Source of the DNA: Acidobacteriota bacterium
Lineage (GTDB): Bacteria; Acidobacteriota; Blastocatellia; Pyrinomonadales; Pyrinomonadaceae
NCBI GenBank assembly: GCA_016715115.1
Contig: JADKBM010000004.1
Span: 930,001 to 994,000, forward strand
Length of the DNA stretch: 64,000 bases
Direction: 5' to 3'
Shown: piece after piece, positions 54,649-62,494 of the stretch
Numbering within the stretch: the first letter of the stretch is position 1
How the letters are laid out: each line of letters starts with the position of its first letter
The notes under the pieces: generated by a model
Database searches by the model: none
What the model saw: the letters and a program-made list of their open reading frames with translations, nothing else
Told to the model about the DNA's origin: nothing
Made by a program: the position numbers and the translations under genes

Positions 54649-54840
54649 CGGATTTGGAATTCCTAGAATTTCGAATTCTCGGAATTTGGAATTCGTGGAA
54701 TTTGGAATTCGTGGAATTTGGAATTCGTGGAATTTGGAATTCCTGGAATTTGGAATTCCTGGAATCTCAGTTTCGGAATTCCTGGAATCTCGGACGTGGA
54801 ATTCCGAGCTGGAATTTGGAATTCTTGATATCTCGGCTTG
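54649..54840. repeat. GGAATTTGGAATTC direct repeats between VWFA paralogues
   Basis: Short units alternate as GGAATTT and GGAATTC plus two spacer bases (GT or CT), giving a period near 16 bp, about five clean copies between 54694 and 54770 and degenerate copies on either side. The region holds no gene. Multiple GAATTC palindromes result. It separates the two convergent VWFA genes. Confidence 0.85.
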
Positions 54841-54858
54841 GATTCGGCGGCAATCTTC

Positions 54859-56043
54859 TCACTTCTTCGCTTTCTCGTTGTTCTTGACCGAATAGCTGCT
54901 CCGGGCTTTGACGGCGAAGCCGGGTTTGTCGATCTTTACCTTGATCTTGTGTTTTGTGCCCGGGACCGCGCCTTCTTTCGGATAGAAACCCAAACTGTAG
55001 TAAGCACGGAGTTCACTGGCGATATTCGTGAATGCCGCCGTCAGGTTGGCGGTGGTCGCGGCCGGATAAAGACGTCCGCCGGTCCGGTTCGCGAGTTCGT
55101 TCAGATACTCGTCGGCGCGTTGATATTCCTCCCTCGTCGTCCCTTTGTCCCCGAAGGTCCCGCTACCGCCGCCGCCGATTCCACCGCTTGTCGGAAACGG
55201 AAACGGAAACGGATTCTTGTCGTCGCGTCCCGGGACCGGACTCTTTCCGGGCGGCACCGTGACCTTCTGATTTTTCATCGCCTGAACTTCGTAATACGTG
55301 TCGTACTGGATCGGGTAGATGAGCGAATCGAGTTCGAGCGCGTCGCGCAGATTTGAGAAATCGGCCGACTTCTTGCTTGTCGTGTCGACGCCGTCAGAAA
55401 AAAGGACGATCGCTTTGCGTCCGTCGATCTTCTTGAATTTCTCAAACACCAGACTCATCGCATCATACAAACTTGTTCCGGTCGAGATCTTCGTCTGCTT
55501 GATCGCGCTCTGAAGCCGCCGACGGTCGTTTGTCGGCTCTGAATTGACGAAAACCTCCTCGTCGAAAGAGACGATCATAACCCGATCATTCGGCCGCAAC
55601 TGGTTGATGAACGAGAGCGCCGCCGCCTGAATCTCTTCGGCCTTGAATTTCGCCGAATAACTCATATCTAGAACCAGCGCGACGGTGAAAGGCTGCTGCT
55701 CGTTGGAAAAATAAGCGATCTCCTGCGGCACGTTGTCCTCGAGAACGGTGAAACTCTCTTTCGTCAGGCCGCCGACGAAACGCCCGCTGCGATCGAGCAC
55801 CTTGACGGGAATCGTGACGAGTTCGGTTGCAACGGTGATGACGTCGGAATCGTCTGTTACAGCGTTTTCGTCGGCTTCTTCCGGGGTCGGCGTCGGTGTC
55901 GGAAGCTGTGTAAGCGAGGGCTTTCGTTCGTTGACCTTTTTCGTTTGTTCACCACTGACGGGCGTAACCCGTCGCGACTGAGCGGGGCTCAGAACGGAAA
56001 AAATGGAACAGATCGTCGCGCAAATGAGTATCGTCGATTTCAT
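54859..56043 (-). CDS. VWFA-related acidobacterial domain protein 2
   Basis: A 394-aa secreted paralogue of the plus-strand gene (MKSTILICATICSIFSVLSPAQS signal). It has IPVKVLDRSGRFVGGLTKESFTVLEDN, MIDAS motif DMSYS, and IVLFSDGVDTTSKK, then a variable Gly-rich segment (GGIGGGGSGTFG) and the YYSLGFYPKEG ending. A TPTPTPEE linker follows the signal peptide. The start at 56043 is preferred over 56097 because it puts the signal peptide first. Confidence 0.9.
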   Translation of the reverse strand: MKSTILICATICSIFSVLSPAQSRRVTPVSGEQTKKVNERKPSLTQLPTPTPTPEEADENAVTDDSDVITVATELVTIPVKVLDRSGRFVGGLTKESFTVLEDNVPQEIAYFSNEQQPFTVALVLDMSYSAKFKAEEIQAAALSFINQLRPNDRVMIVSFDEEVFVNSEPTNDRRRLQSAIKQTKISTGTSLYDAMSLVFEKFKKIDGRKAIVLFSDGVDTTSKKSADFSNLRDALELDSLIYPIQYDTYYEVQAMKNQKVTVPPGKSPVPGRDDKNPFPFPFPTSGGIGGGGSGTFGDKGTTREEYQRADEYLNELANRTGGRLYPAATTANLTAAFTNIASELRAYYSLGFYPKEGAVPGTKHKIKVKIDKPGFAVKARSSYSVKNNEKAKK

Positions 56044-56118
56044 CGGGTACCTCGTGATAAGACTATAAGATGCTTCGACGGAGTTGAAAAGATGCAATGT
56101 TCACTTAGGGCGAATGAT

Positions 56119-56153
56119 TAAAAAAGGCGCCGGTCCCTGCAAGATCGGCGCCT
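56119..56153 (-). terminator. Intrinsic terminator after the secreted nuclease gene
   Basis: On the minus strand AGGCGCCG pairs with CGGCGCCT across a 13-nt loop and is followed by TTTTTT. It lies 22 bp after the nuclease stop codon, upstream of the VWFA gene. Confidence 0.85.
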
Positions 56154-56174
56154 GTCGTTTGATTCAAATCGTGA

Positions 56175-57560
56175 TCAGTATTTCTTGTCTGGTGACGACG
56201 CAAGATTTTCCTCGATCGCCGCCTTGTCCGGCATCATTTCCCAGTCTTCGATCAACTGGTTGTCGACGACCGATTCGATCTGCGCTTCGACCGCGTCCGG
56301 AACGTTCGAGAAGAAATCGTAACCGGTCAACGATTCGACATAATCGACGCTGACGCGATATGTGCGCCAATCGCTGACGACGCTGTTAGTATTCGGCATC
56401 CAAACGGCGATCAGTCGAGTTCCGCTGGTAACACGCGAAACATCGTTCGTTCCCGCCGGCAGGACCATTATGACTTTCCAGGTAAATGAAGGAACGGCGA
56501 CCTTGCCGTTGGCGATGAAACCGCTAGTTCCCTGGCCGCCCGAAATAATGTAAAGTTCGTTGCCGCCATTGGCGAGCGTGCGACTGTAGCTCTCAAGATT
56601 GGCCCAAGTCTGCTGATTGTTCGTCGGCGCTTGCGCGATCATATTCGTCATCAGAAACGTCGATGAGTTGTCTGCGACCGTCTTGGTGCGGTCGGCGGAC
56701 GGGCACATATGGCCGCGGTCGTAACCCGATCCCGAAAAATCGGTTCCCTGAACCTGATACCAACCGGCCGGCAAAGTCGTATCGGCACGAAAGTCGTCCT
56801 GCCTCGGAGTCGAGCCGAGCCAACTCGTGTCGAGATGCCACGAAACCCAGTTCGGACGGCCGTTGTCGCGATGATACGACATTGCGTATTGCGATTTTTC
56901 CATCAAATAGTTGGTCGGTTGGAGAGCATCCGTCGTAGCATTCGACGGATTTCCCATCGTCAGATGAACGCTGTTCGAAGTCGGAGGCGTCGGCGTCGGT
57001 GTTATGGTCGGTGTCGGAGTTGGAGTTGCCGCGACATAATCGGTGATCGAAATGTTGTCGATGTTTATCCGATTGGTCCCGCCCGAGATCTTCCGAATTT
57101 CGAAACGGATCGCCGTCGCGTTGTTGACCGTGAAACTCGCCGTCGCGATCGTCGTCGAGCTTGTCGTTACGGTCGCGCCGACCTTGGTCCACGTCGAGCC
57201 ATTATTGGTCGAACGCCAAAGTTCCCAGGTACTGTTCCCGTCGGTTCCATACTTTGCGTGCTGAACCGAAACCGTTCCCGCGCTTGCGGCGTTAAAGTTC
57301 ATTCGGACCTTGCCGATGTTTCTGACCCGCGCCGAGTAAGACCCCGTTTTCCGGTCACTCACGGTATTGCCGGTCAGCGCATCGTCGAGATACCAACTTC
57401 CGCTGCCGAGCGCGATGTTCCCGGCGGCATAGGCGGTTTTTCCGCCGGCCTCGAATCCTTCGGTAAAAAGCGTAGCGGCAGCCGATCCGAAGCTCAAAAA
57501 GCCGGCGCCAACCCAAATTACGACCAACGCGGCGGTCGCCGCGAACATTCGTTTTTTCAC
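56175..57560 (-). CDS. Secreted DNA/RNA non-specific endonuclease (NUC1 type)
   Basis: A 461-aa secreted nuclease. It has a signal peptide (about 1-29), an N-terminal beta-sandwich domain of about 150 residues (FTEGFEAGGKTAYAAGNIALGSGSW), a TPTPTP linker, and the nuclease domain with SGYDRGHMCPSADRT, the DRGH catalytic motif with His as base, and MTNMIAQAPTNNQQTWANLE with the metal-binding Asn. It likely degrades environmental nucleic acids for nutrients. A terminator follows it. Confidence 0.92.
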   Translation of the reverse strand: MKKRMFAATAALVVIWVGAGFLSFGSAAATLFTEGFEAGGKTAYAAGNIALGSGSWYLDDALTGNTVSDRKTGSYSARVRNIGKVRMNFNAASAGTVSVQHAKYGTDGNSTWELWRSTNNGSTWTKVGATVTTSSTTIATASFTVNNATAIRFEIRKISGGTNRINIDNISITDYVAATPTPTPTITPTPTPPTSNSVHLTMGNPSNATTDALQPTNYLMEKSQYAMSYHRDNGRPNWVSWHLDTSWLGSTPRQDDFRADTTLPAGWYQVQGTDFSGSGYDRGHMCPSADRTKTVADNSSTFLMTNMIAQAPTNNQQTWANLESYSRTLANGGNELYIISGGQGTSGFIANGKVAVPSFTWKVIMVLPAGTNDVSRVTSGTRLIAVWMPNTNSVVSDWRTYRVSVDYVESLTGYDFFSNVPDAVEAQIESVVDNQLIEDWEMMPDKAAIEENLASSPDKKY

Positions 57561-57673
57561 AATTATCTCCTGTTCGATTTGAAATCCAAAAGAACTACTC
57601 TGTCTTAATTAACTGACCTTTTTGTTACAAGTTGGGGAAATCCGTGTGAATTGTAATCTGAATTGACGCGAAA

Positions 57674-57703
57674 TCAAAAAACGGCCGCTTCTACACGACC
57701 GTT
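57674..57703 (-). terminator. Intrinsic terminator overlapping the glgC stop
   Basis: On the minus strand AACGGTCG pairs with CGGCCGTT (one G-T pair) across an 8-nt loop and runs into TTTTTTGAT. The stop codon of glgC (57691-57693) lies in the loop region. Confidence 0.75.
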
Positions 57704-58986
57704 CCATCTTTCACATATGCGTTTTTCGGCACGATGACGATGCCCTCGCGGATAAAGTAGCTCCCGCCGACTCCGTCCTCGGTCTCGACGTTATTCCTGT
57801 TTATCAACTGGACGTTGTCACCGATTCTCGCGTTTTTGTCGACGATCGCGCGGACGATTGTGGTGTTCTTCCCGATCCCGATATGGGGAATCTGACGGTC
57901 GACGTTCCGCGTCAGATCCTCGAGCGACTCGAAGTAGTCCGAGCCCATTATTATCGAATTCTCGATGCGTGTGCCGTGATCGATTCTCGACCTGAGTCCG
58001 ATGATCGATCTTCGCGCATACACACCGCTCAGGATGCAGCCCTCGCTGACCATCGAGTTGTCTATGTCGCAGTTGTGAATCTTGGATGGCGGAAGATAGC
58101 GCGTACGCGTGTAGATCGGATCTTCGGTATTGAAGAAATTGAACTTCGGAAGCGGCGAGGCAAGGTCGAGATTGGCGTCGTAAAAGGCGCGGATCGTTCC
58201 GATGTCTTCCCAGTAGCCCTTGAAGAAATGCGCTTGAACGTTGAGCCGCTTGATCGATTCCGGAATGATCTCCTTGCCAAAATCGACTCGTCCGTCGTCC
58301 TCGCTCAAAAGCTCGATGAGACGCTCGTAATTGAAAATGTAGATCCCCATCGACGCCAGATATGGACGTGCCGCAGCTTGTTCGCCGGTCAAACCAAAAT
58401 TCGTCGTATCGACGCGCATCGATTCGAGTTCATCGCCTTTCGGTTTCTCCTTGAATTCGACGATCTTGCCCTTGGCGTTCGTCTTCAGCAGTCCAAAGCC
58501 TTCGGCCTCGTCCGGACGGCAGGGAATCACCGAGATCGTGACATCTGCGTTCGTCTCGTAATGGCGTTCGAGGAACTTGCGGTAGTCCATTCGATACAGA
58601 TGATCGCCCGAAAGGATCAAAACCGTATCGACCTTGAAGTCGCGAATGTGCGGGATCATCTGCCTGACGGCATCGGCGGTTCCCTGAAACCAGTCGGGGC
58701 TATCCTTGCGTTGTTCGGCCGCCAAAACTTCGACGAATCCGGTCGAGAACGACGAGAATCGATACGTCCGTGAAATGTGCCGATTGAGCGAAGCGGAGTT
58801 GAACTGCGTGAGTACGAAAATCTGCGTGATTCCCGAATTTATGCAATTTGATACCGGAACATCGATCAGACGGTACTTCCCACCAAGCGGAACCGCCGGC
58901 TTGGCACGGTCTTTTGTCAACGGAAAGAGCCTCGTTCCGGCTCCGCCGCCGAGAATCACCGACACGACATTTTCGTATTGCGACAT
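57691..58986 (-). CDS. glgC: Glucose-1-phosphate adenylyltransferase
   Basis: A 431-aa enzyme making ADP-glucose for glycogen synthesis. It opens VVSVILGGGAGTRLFPLTKDRAKPAVPLGGKYRLIDVPVSN, the nucleotide-binding signature, with WFQGTADAVRQ, SGDHLYRMDY and FEKP-like EFKEKPKGDE segments, and a C-terminal left-handed beta-helix of hexapeptide repeats. It usually acts as a regulated tetramer. No other glycogen gene is nearby. It is divergent from the cobalamin riboswitch-btuF unit. Confidence 0.95.
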   Translation of the reverse strand: MSQYENVVSVILGGGAGTRLFPLTKDRAKPAVPLGGKYRLIDVPVSNCINSGITQIFVLTQFNSASLNRHISRTYRFSSFSTGFVEVLAAEQRKDSPDWFQGTADAVRQMIPHIRDFKVDTVLILSGDHLYRMDYRKFLERHYETNADVTISVIPCRPDEAEGFGLLKTNAKGKIVEFKEKPKGDELESMRVDTTNFGLTGEQAAARPYLASMGIYIFNYERLIELLSEDDGRVDFGKEIIPESIKRLNVQAHFFKGYWEDIGTIRAFYDANLDLASPLPKFNFFNTEDPIYTRTRYLPPSKIHNCDIDNSMVSEGCILSGVYARRSIIGLRSRIDHGTRIENSIIMGSDYFESLEDLTRNVDRQIPHIGIGKNTTIVRAIVDKNARIGDNVQLINRNNVETEDGVGGSYFIREGIVIVPKNAYVKDGTVV

Positions 58987-59109
58987 AAGGTTATTGCTAT
59001 CGAACGCTTCAGAATAACTGTCAATTTCTGTCTTTACAATAGCCGTTCTCGATGAACAATTTCAAGCGTTTCGAACCAACTTTGACTTTTTCCGGCAAAG
59101 CGTGATAAT

Positions 59110-59311
59110 TTGCCTTTCACCTGTCGTGGGACAGGCCGGTTCTTTCAAGACTAAAACGCTTTTGATCAGGGTAAGTCGAGTGAAATGCTCGCACGGTCGC
59201 GCCACTGTGAACGAATTTGGGAATGGCGATTTGTGATTGCGGATTTGAACTAAAATCCGAAATCACAATTCACAAATCCGAAATATCGAAGTCAGAAAAC
59301 CTGTCACAAGT
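59110..59311 (+). ncRNA. Cobalamin riboswitch upstream of btuF
   Basis: The core shows AGGGTAAGTCGAGTGAAATGC (59169 on), then the B12-box-like CGCGCCACTGTGAA (59203-59216), and the closing GAAGTCAGAAAACCTGTC (about 59289-59306). The order and spacing fit a cobalamin riboswitch. The variable stem between core and closing segment is a heptad repeat hairpin. It precedes btuF, so B12 should shut uptake down. An attenuator-like hairpin follows. Confidence 0.85.
59228..59278. repeat. Heptad repeat hairpin inside the cobalamin riboswitch
   Basis: GATTTGTGATTGCGGATTT (59228-59246) is mirrored by AAATCCGAAATCACAATTCACAAATC (59253-59278) with one extra 7-nt unit in the right arm. It is of the same family as repeats at 20543, 27688 and 61340 and occupies the variable stem of the riboswitch. 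Confidence 0.75.
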
Positions 59312-59389
59312 ATTTTAGCCGAAACAGTCTCGCGCAAAGACGGTTGGCTCAAGAAACGCATCGATTTTCAGTTCCATTTTTGAACGAAG

Positions 59390-59450
59390 AACCCTGCCCG
59401 GATTTTGTCATTCGCGTCGTCGCGAGTTAACGAAACCGGACAGGGTTTTT
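59390..59450 (+). terminator. Attenuator-like hairpin at the btuF ribosome site
   Basis: AACCCTGCCCGG (59390-59401) pairs with CCGGACAGGGTT (59436-59447, one mismatch) and is followed by TTTTTG, just before the btuF ATG at 59455. The right arm contains the only likely ribosome site (AGGG, 59442-59445), so it could act as a terminator, as a site-blocking stem, or both. Confidence 0.65.
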
Positions 59451-59454
59451 GTTT

Positions 59455-60357
59455 ATGAAAATTGCATTGAAGATCGTTGCATTGGTCGCGATCGCGTTTG
59501 CAGCAGCCTGCGGGTCGGCACCGACTCCGATTGCGGAAACTAAACCGGGAAATGCCGGTCGCGCGGTTCGTGACGACCTCGACAACCTCGTCGTTTTGCC
59601 CGATACAGTGACGCGCGCGGTCTCGCTTGCCCCGAATCTGACCGAGATCGTTTTCGCGGTTGGTGCGGGCGACCGGCTTGTCGGCGTGACGAGTTACTGC
59701 AATTTCCCGGCCGAAACCGCAAGTATTCAGAAGGTCGGGGATACTCTCAAGCCGAACATCGAATCGATCATCGCGCTCAAACCCGACGTTGTCTTCGTCT
59801 CCACCGCTTCACAACTAGAGACCTTCACAAAGACGCTGAACGAGCAAAAGATAGCCGTTTTTGTGACAAATCCAAACTCCCTCGAAGGAATCTACAAGAG
59901 CATCGAAAAGATCGGCGCAGTTTTCAAGTCGCAGTCTGCCGGAAAGTTGATCGCCGATCTGAAGGCGCGTGTCGAGGCGGTCGAATCAAAAACCGCGAAG
60001 GCGACTAAACCGAAGGTGCTCGTCCAACTCGACAAGTCTCTATTCACGATCGGGCGAGACTCGTATCTGACCGATCTCGTCGCACGCGCGGGCGGAATTT
60101 CGGCGACGGCGAACATTGAAAAGGCTTACGCGCAGCTCAGCAAAGAATCGGCTTTGGCGCTCGACCCTGAGGTGATCATCCTGTCCGACAGCAGCGATAA
60201 CAAAGAGCCGTCCGACGTGTTTCGAAACTCGCGCGCGTTGAAGGGCGGGCGTGTTTACCGGATCGACGCCGACGTGATGTCGCGCCCGGGACCGCGCGCG
60301 GTCGATGCGCTTGAACAGATCGCGGCCGCGCTCCATCCGGAGATCTTTAAGAAGTGA
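59455..60357 (+). CDS. btuF: Cobalamin ABC transporter substrate-binding lipoprotein (BtuF-like)
   Basis: A 300-aa periplasmic-binding protein of the Fe/B12 class. It has a lipobox (FAAACGS, Cys near 19) and the binding-protein motifs RAVSLAPNLTEIVFAVGAGDRLVGVTSYCNFP, KPDVVF, and SRPGPRAVDALEQIAAALHP at the end. The cobalamin riboswitch upstream argues for B12 rather than siderophore. ATG at 59455 is used; TTG at 59449 is in frame. The stop overlaps the btuC start (GTGA). Confidence 0.9.
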   Translation: MKIALKIVALVAIAFAAACGSAPTPIAETKPGNAGRAVRDDLDNLVVLPDTVTRAVSLAPNLTEIVFAVGAGDRLVGVTSYCNFPAETASIQKVGDTLKPNIESIIALKPDVVFVSTASQLETFTKTLNEQKIAVFVTNPNSLEGIYKSIEKIGAVFKSQSAGKLIADLKARVEAVESKTAKATKPKVLVQLDKSLFTIGRDSYLTDLVARAGGISATANIEKAYAQLSKESALALDPEVIILSDSSDNKEPSDVFRNSRALKGGRVYRIDADVMSRPGPRAVDALEQIAAALHPEIFKK

Positions 60358-61328
60358 GAGTTGACGCCGCGCAAAATTTCGCAAGACCGCGCCGATTCGG
60401 CGGTGTGCTGATCTTGCTGCTCGTCGGCGCCTTGGCGCTGGCCGCCTTTTTCGGCAGCGAACGACTGAACTTTTCCGATCTAAGCGCAACCGATTCGACC
60501 ATCCTTTTCGATATCAGACTGCCGCGAGTTTTGCTTGGCGCAACGGTCGGCGCGAGTCTTGCGGTCGCGGGCGCGAGTTTGCAGGCGCTGCTCCGAAACC
60601 CTTTGGCGGAACCGTATTTGCTCGGTGTTTCGAACGGCGCGGCGTTGGGCACGATGCTCGCGTTCGTGCTTTTTGCGGATATCGAATTCGTCCGGCCGTT
60701 GATGGCGTTCGGCGGAGCCGCGCTGGCGACGTTCGCGGTCTATCAAATGGCGCAGTCGCGCGCCGGAATGAATGTCGAACGGCTCGTTCTTTCGGGCGTC
60801 ATCGTGACGACCTTTTTGTCGTCGATCATAGTCTTGCTGACGTCGATGCTGGATGCGACGCGGCTGCGCTCATTCACGTTCTGGCTGCTCGGCGATCTTT
60901 CGCAGGCGACGAAAGGCGGGTTCTATGTGACCCTTGTCGTCGTTGTAATCGGAACGATCGTCCTGACCTCGCAGGCGCGCGCCTTGAACCTGATGATGAT
61001 CGGTGAGCGCGACGCGTTCGATTTCGGGGTCGAGGTAAAACGCGTTCGGCTGATCGTTTTTTCGACGGCAGCGGCGCTCGTCGGAGTGTCGGTTGCGGCG
61101 AGCGGATCCGTCGGATACGTCGGACTGATCGTCCCGCATCTGATCCGTTTGACCGTCGGGAGTGACAATCGTTTTGTGATTCCGTATTCGGCGGTCGCCG
61201 GCGCCGTTTTCGTACTTTGCGCGGACACGTTCGCACGCACGGTGATTGCGCCGCGCGAACTTCCGGTCGGCGCGATCACGGCGCTCATCGGAGCACCGTT
61301 GTTCATATATCTTTTGCGCAAGACGTGA
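60354..61328 (+). CDS. btuC: Cobalamin ABC transporter permease (BtuC-like)
   Basis: A 324-aa FecCD/BtuC-type permease with about nine helices. It has LRLPRVLLGATVGASLAVAGASLQALLRNPLAEPYLLGVSNGAALG near residue 60 and the cytoplasmic coupling loop VGYVGLIVPHLIRLTVGSDNR near 257. It starts with GTG overlapping the btuF stop. It moves cobalamin across the inner membrane with the ATPase encoded next. Confidence 0.93.
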   Translation: MRVDAAQNFARPRRFGGVLILLLVGALALAAFFGSERLNFSDLSATDSTILFDIRLPRVLLGATVGASLAVAGASLQALLRNPLAEPYLLGVSNGAALGTMLAFVLFADIEFVRPLMAFGGAALATFAVYQMAQSRAGMNVERLVLSGVIVTTFLSSIIVLLTSMLDATRLRSFTFWLLGDLSQATKGGFYVTLVVVVIGTIVLTSQARALNLMMIGERDAFDFGVEVKRVRLIVFSTAAALVGVSVAASGSVGYVGLIVPHLIRLTVGSDNRFVIPYSAVAGAVFVLCADTFARTVIAPRELPVGAITALIGAPLFIYLLRKT

Positions 61329-61339
61329 AAGGAATTGGG

Positions 61340-61463
61340 ATGTTGGATTTGTGATTTGCGATTGCGGTCCAGGGAATCTGGAATCTGGAATCTGGAATCT
61401 GGAATTCTGAAGTATCCGGAATCTGCGGCAATCCCAAATCCAAAATCGCAAATCCGAAATTCA
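61340..61463. repeat. Heptad repeat mosaic between btuC and btuD
   Basis: GGATTTGTGATTTGCGATTGCGG (about 61346-61369) and CGGCAATCCCAAATCCAAAATCGC (61426 on) form the arms. Between them GGAATCT is repeated in tandem (61374-61401). The 7-nt period is the same as in the other gene-end repeats. It fills the gap between two genes of one operon, where it could trim or stabilise the mRNA. Confidence 0.8.
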
Positions 61464-61466
61464 TCG

Positions 61467-62237
61467 ATGCTATCAGTTGAGAACATTTCCGTAGCCTACG
61501 CTGAAACGCCGATCGTCTCGGGCGTTTCGCTGGAGCTCGTTCCCGGAAAGACCATCGCGCTCGTGGGCGCGAACGGCGCCGGAAAGACCACGTTGCTGAA
61601 AGCGCTTAACGGTACGCTTCCGCTCGCGGCGGGAACGATCTTGCTCGGAGATCGCCGACTGGCCGATTATTCCCGCCGCGAGATCGCGCGGATGGTTGCC
61701 GTGGTGGCGCAAGAAACCGAGACCAGTTTCCCGGTTTCGGCGCTTGAGTTCGTACTCGCCGGAAGATTCGCGCACGGTGCCGCTTTTGGCTGGGAATCCG
61801 TAGCCGATCACAGCGTTGCGCGAACCGCTCTTGAACTCTGCGATCTCAAGGGTTACGAAAGCCGCTTGATGAATAAATTGTCGGGAGGTGAACGCCAACG
61901 CGTCGTGCTCGCCCGCGCGCTCGCGACCGAGGCGCGGATCTTGCTGCTCGACGAACCGACGGCGAATCTCGATCTGGCGCATCAGGCGATGATGTTCCGG
62001 CTTGTCCGCGAACGCTGCCGAACGTGTGAGTCTTCGGCGATCATCATCACGCACGATTTGAATCTGGCGTCCGAGTTCGCCGACGAAGTGATCCTGCTCG
62101 AACGCGGTCGGATCGTCGCAAAAGGCGCACCGCGCGAGGTTTTGACGCGTGAAAATATTCAGAGGGTTTTCGACGTAAACGTCTTGCTGGACGAGAATCC
62201 GGTGAGCCGCAACGTCAGAGTGACGACCGTTTATTAG
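61467..62237 (+). CDS. btuD: Cobalamin ABC transporter ATP-binding protein (BtuD-like)
   Basis: A 256-aa ABC ATPase. Walker A is VGANGAGKTTLL (near 36), Q-loop VAQETE, signature LSGGERQRV (about 136) and Walker B ILLLDEPTANLDL. ATG at 61467 is used; the open frame from 61335 translates repeat DNA. It energises the BtuC permease for B12 uptake, and the second riboswitch begins a few bases after its stop. Confidence 0.92.
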   Translation: MLSVENISVAYAETPIVSGVSLELVPGKTIALVGANGAGKTTLLKALNGTLPLAAGTILLGDRRLADYSRREIARMVAVVAQETETSFPVSALEFVLAGRFAHGAAFGWESVADHSVARTALELCDLKGYESRLMNKLSGGERQRVVLARALATEARILLLDEPTANLDLAHQAMMFRLVRERCRTCESSAIIITHDLNLASEFADEVILLERGRIVAKGAPREVLTRENIQRVFDVNVLLDENPVSRNVRVTTVY

Positions 62238-62244
62238 TTCTGAG

Positions 62245-62445
62245 TTATGGTTACAGCCGGCCCGTCCCGCTGTAACCGGAACTCCGAACATTGGAAGCAG
62301 ACGATGCAAAGGAAGTTCGGTGAAATTCCGACACTGCCCACGCAACAGTGATCCGATTTGGTGTATTCGGGACCTTGGATTGTTCGAACAATCCAAAATC
62401 CCCAATCTAAGTTCCAAAATCGGTTGAGTCTGGAACTTTGTTTCG
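62245..62445 (+). ncRNA. Cobalamin riboswitch upstream of the TonB receptor gene
   Basis: AAAGGAAGTTCGGTGAAATTCCGACACTGCCCACGCAACAGTGA (62308-62351) matches the cobalamin riboswitch core and B12 box closely. A closing GTTGAGTCTGGAACTTTG (62423-62440) takes the place of the usual AAGTCxGGAxACC. The variable stem contains a perfect 18-bp palindrome GGATTGTTCGAACAATCC (62377-62394). It controls the outer-membrane receptor gene that follows. Confidence 0.85.
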
Positions 62446-62494
62446 TTTGCCTGGCCATTTACCGATTTCCGCGTTGGGCGGAAAGGGAGAAACA

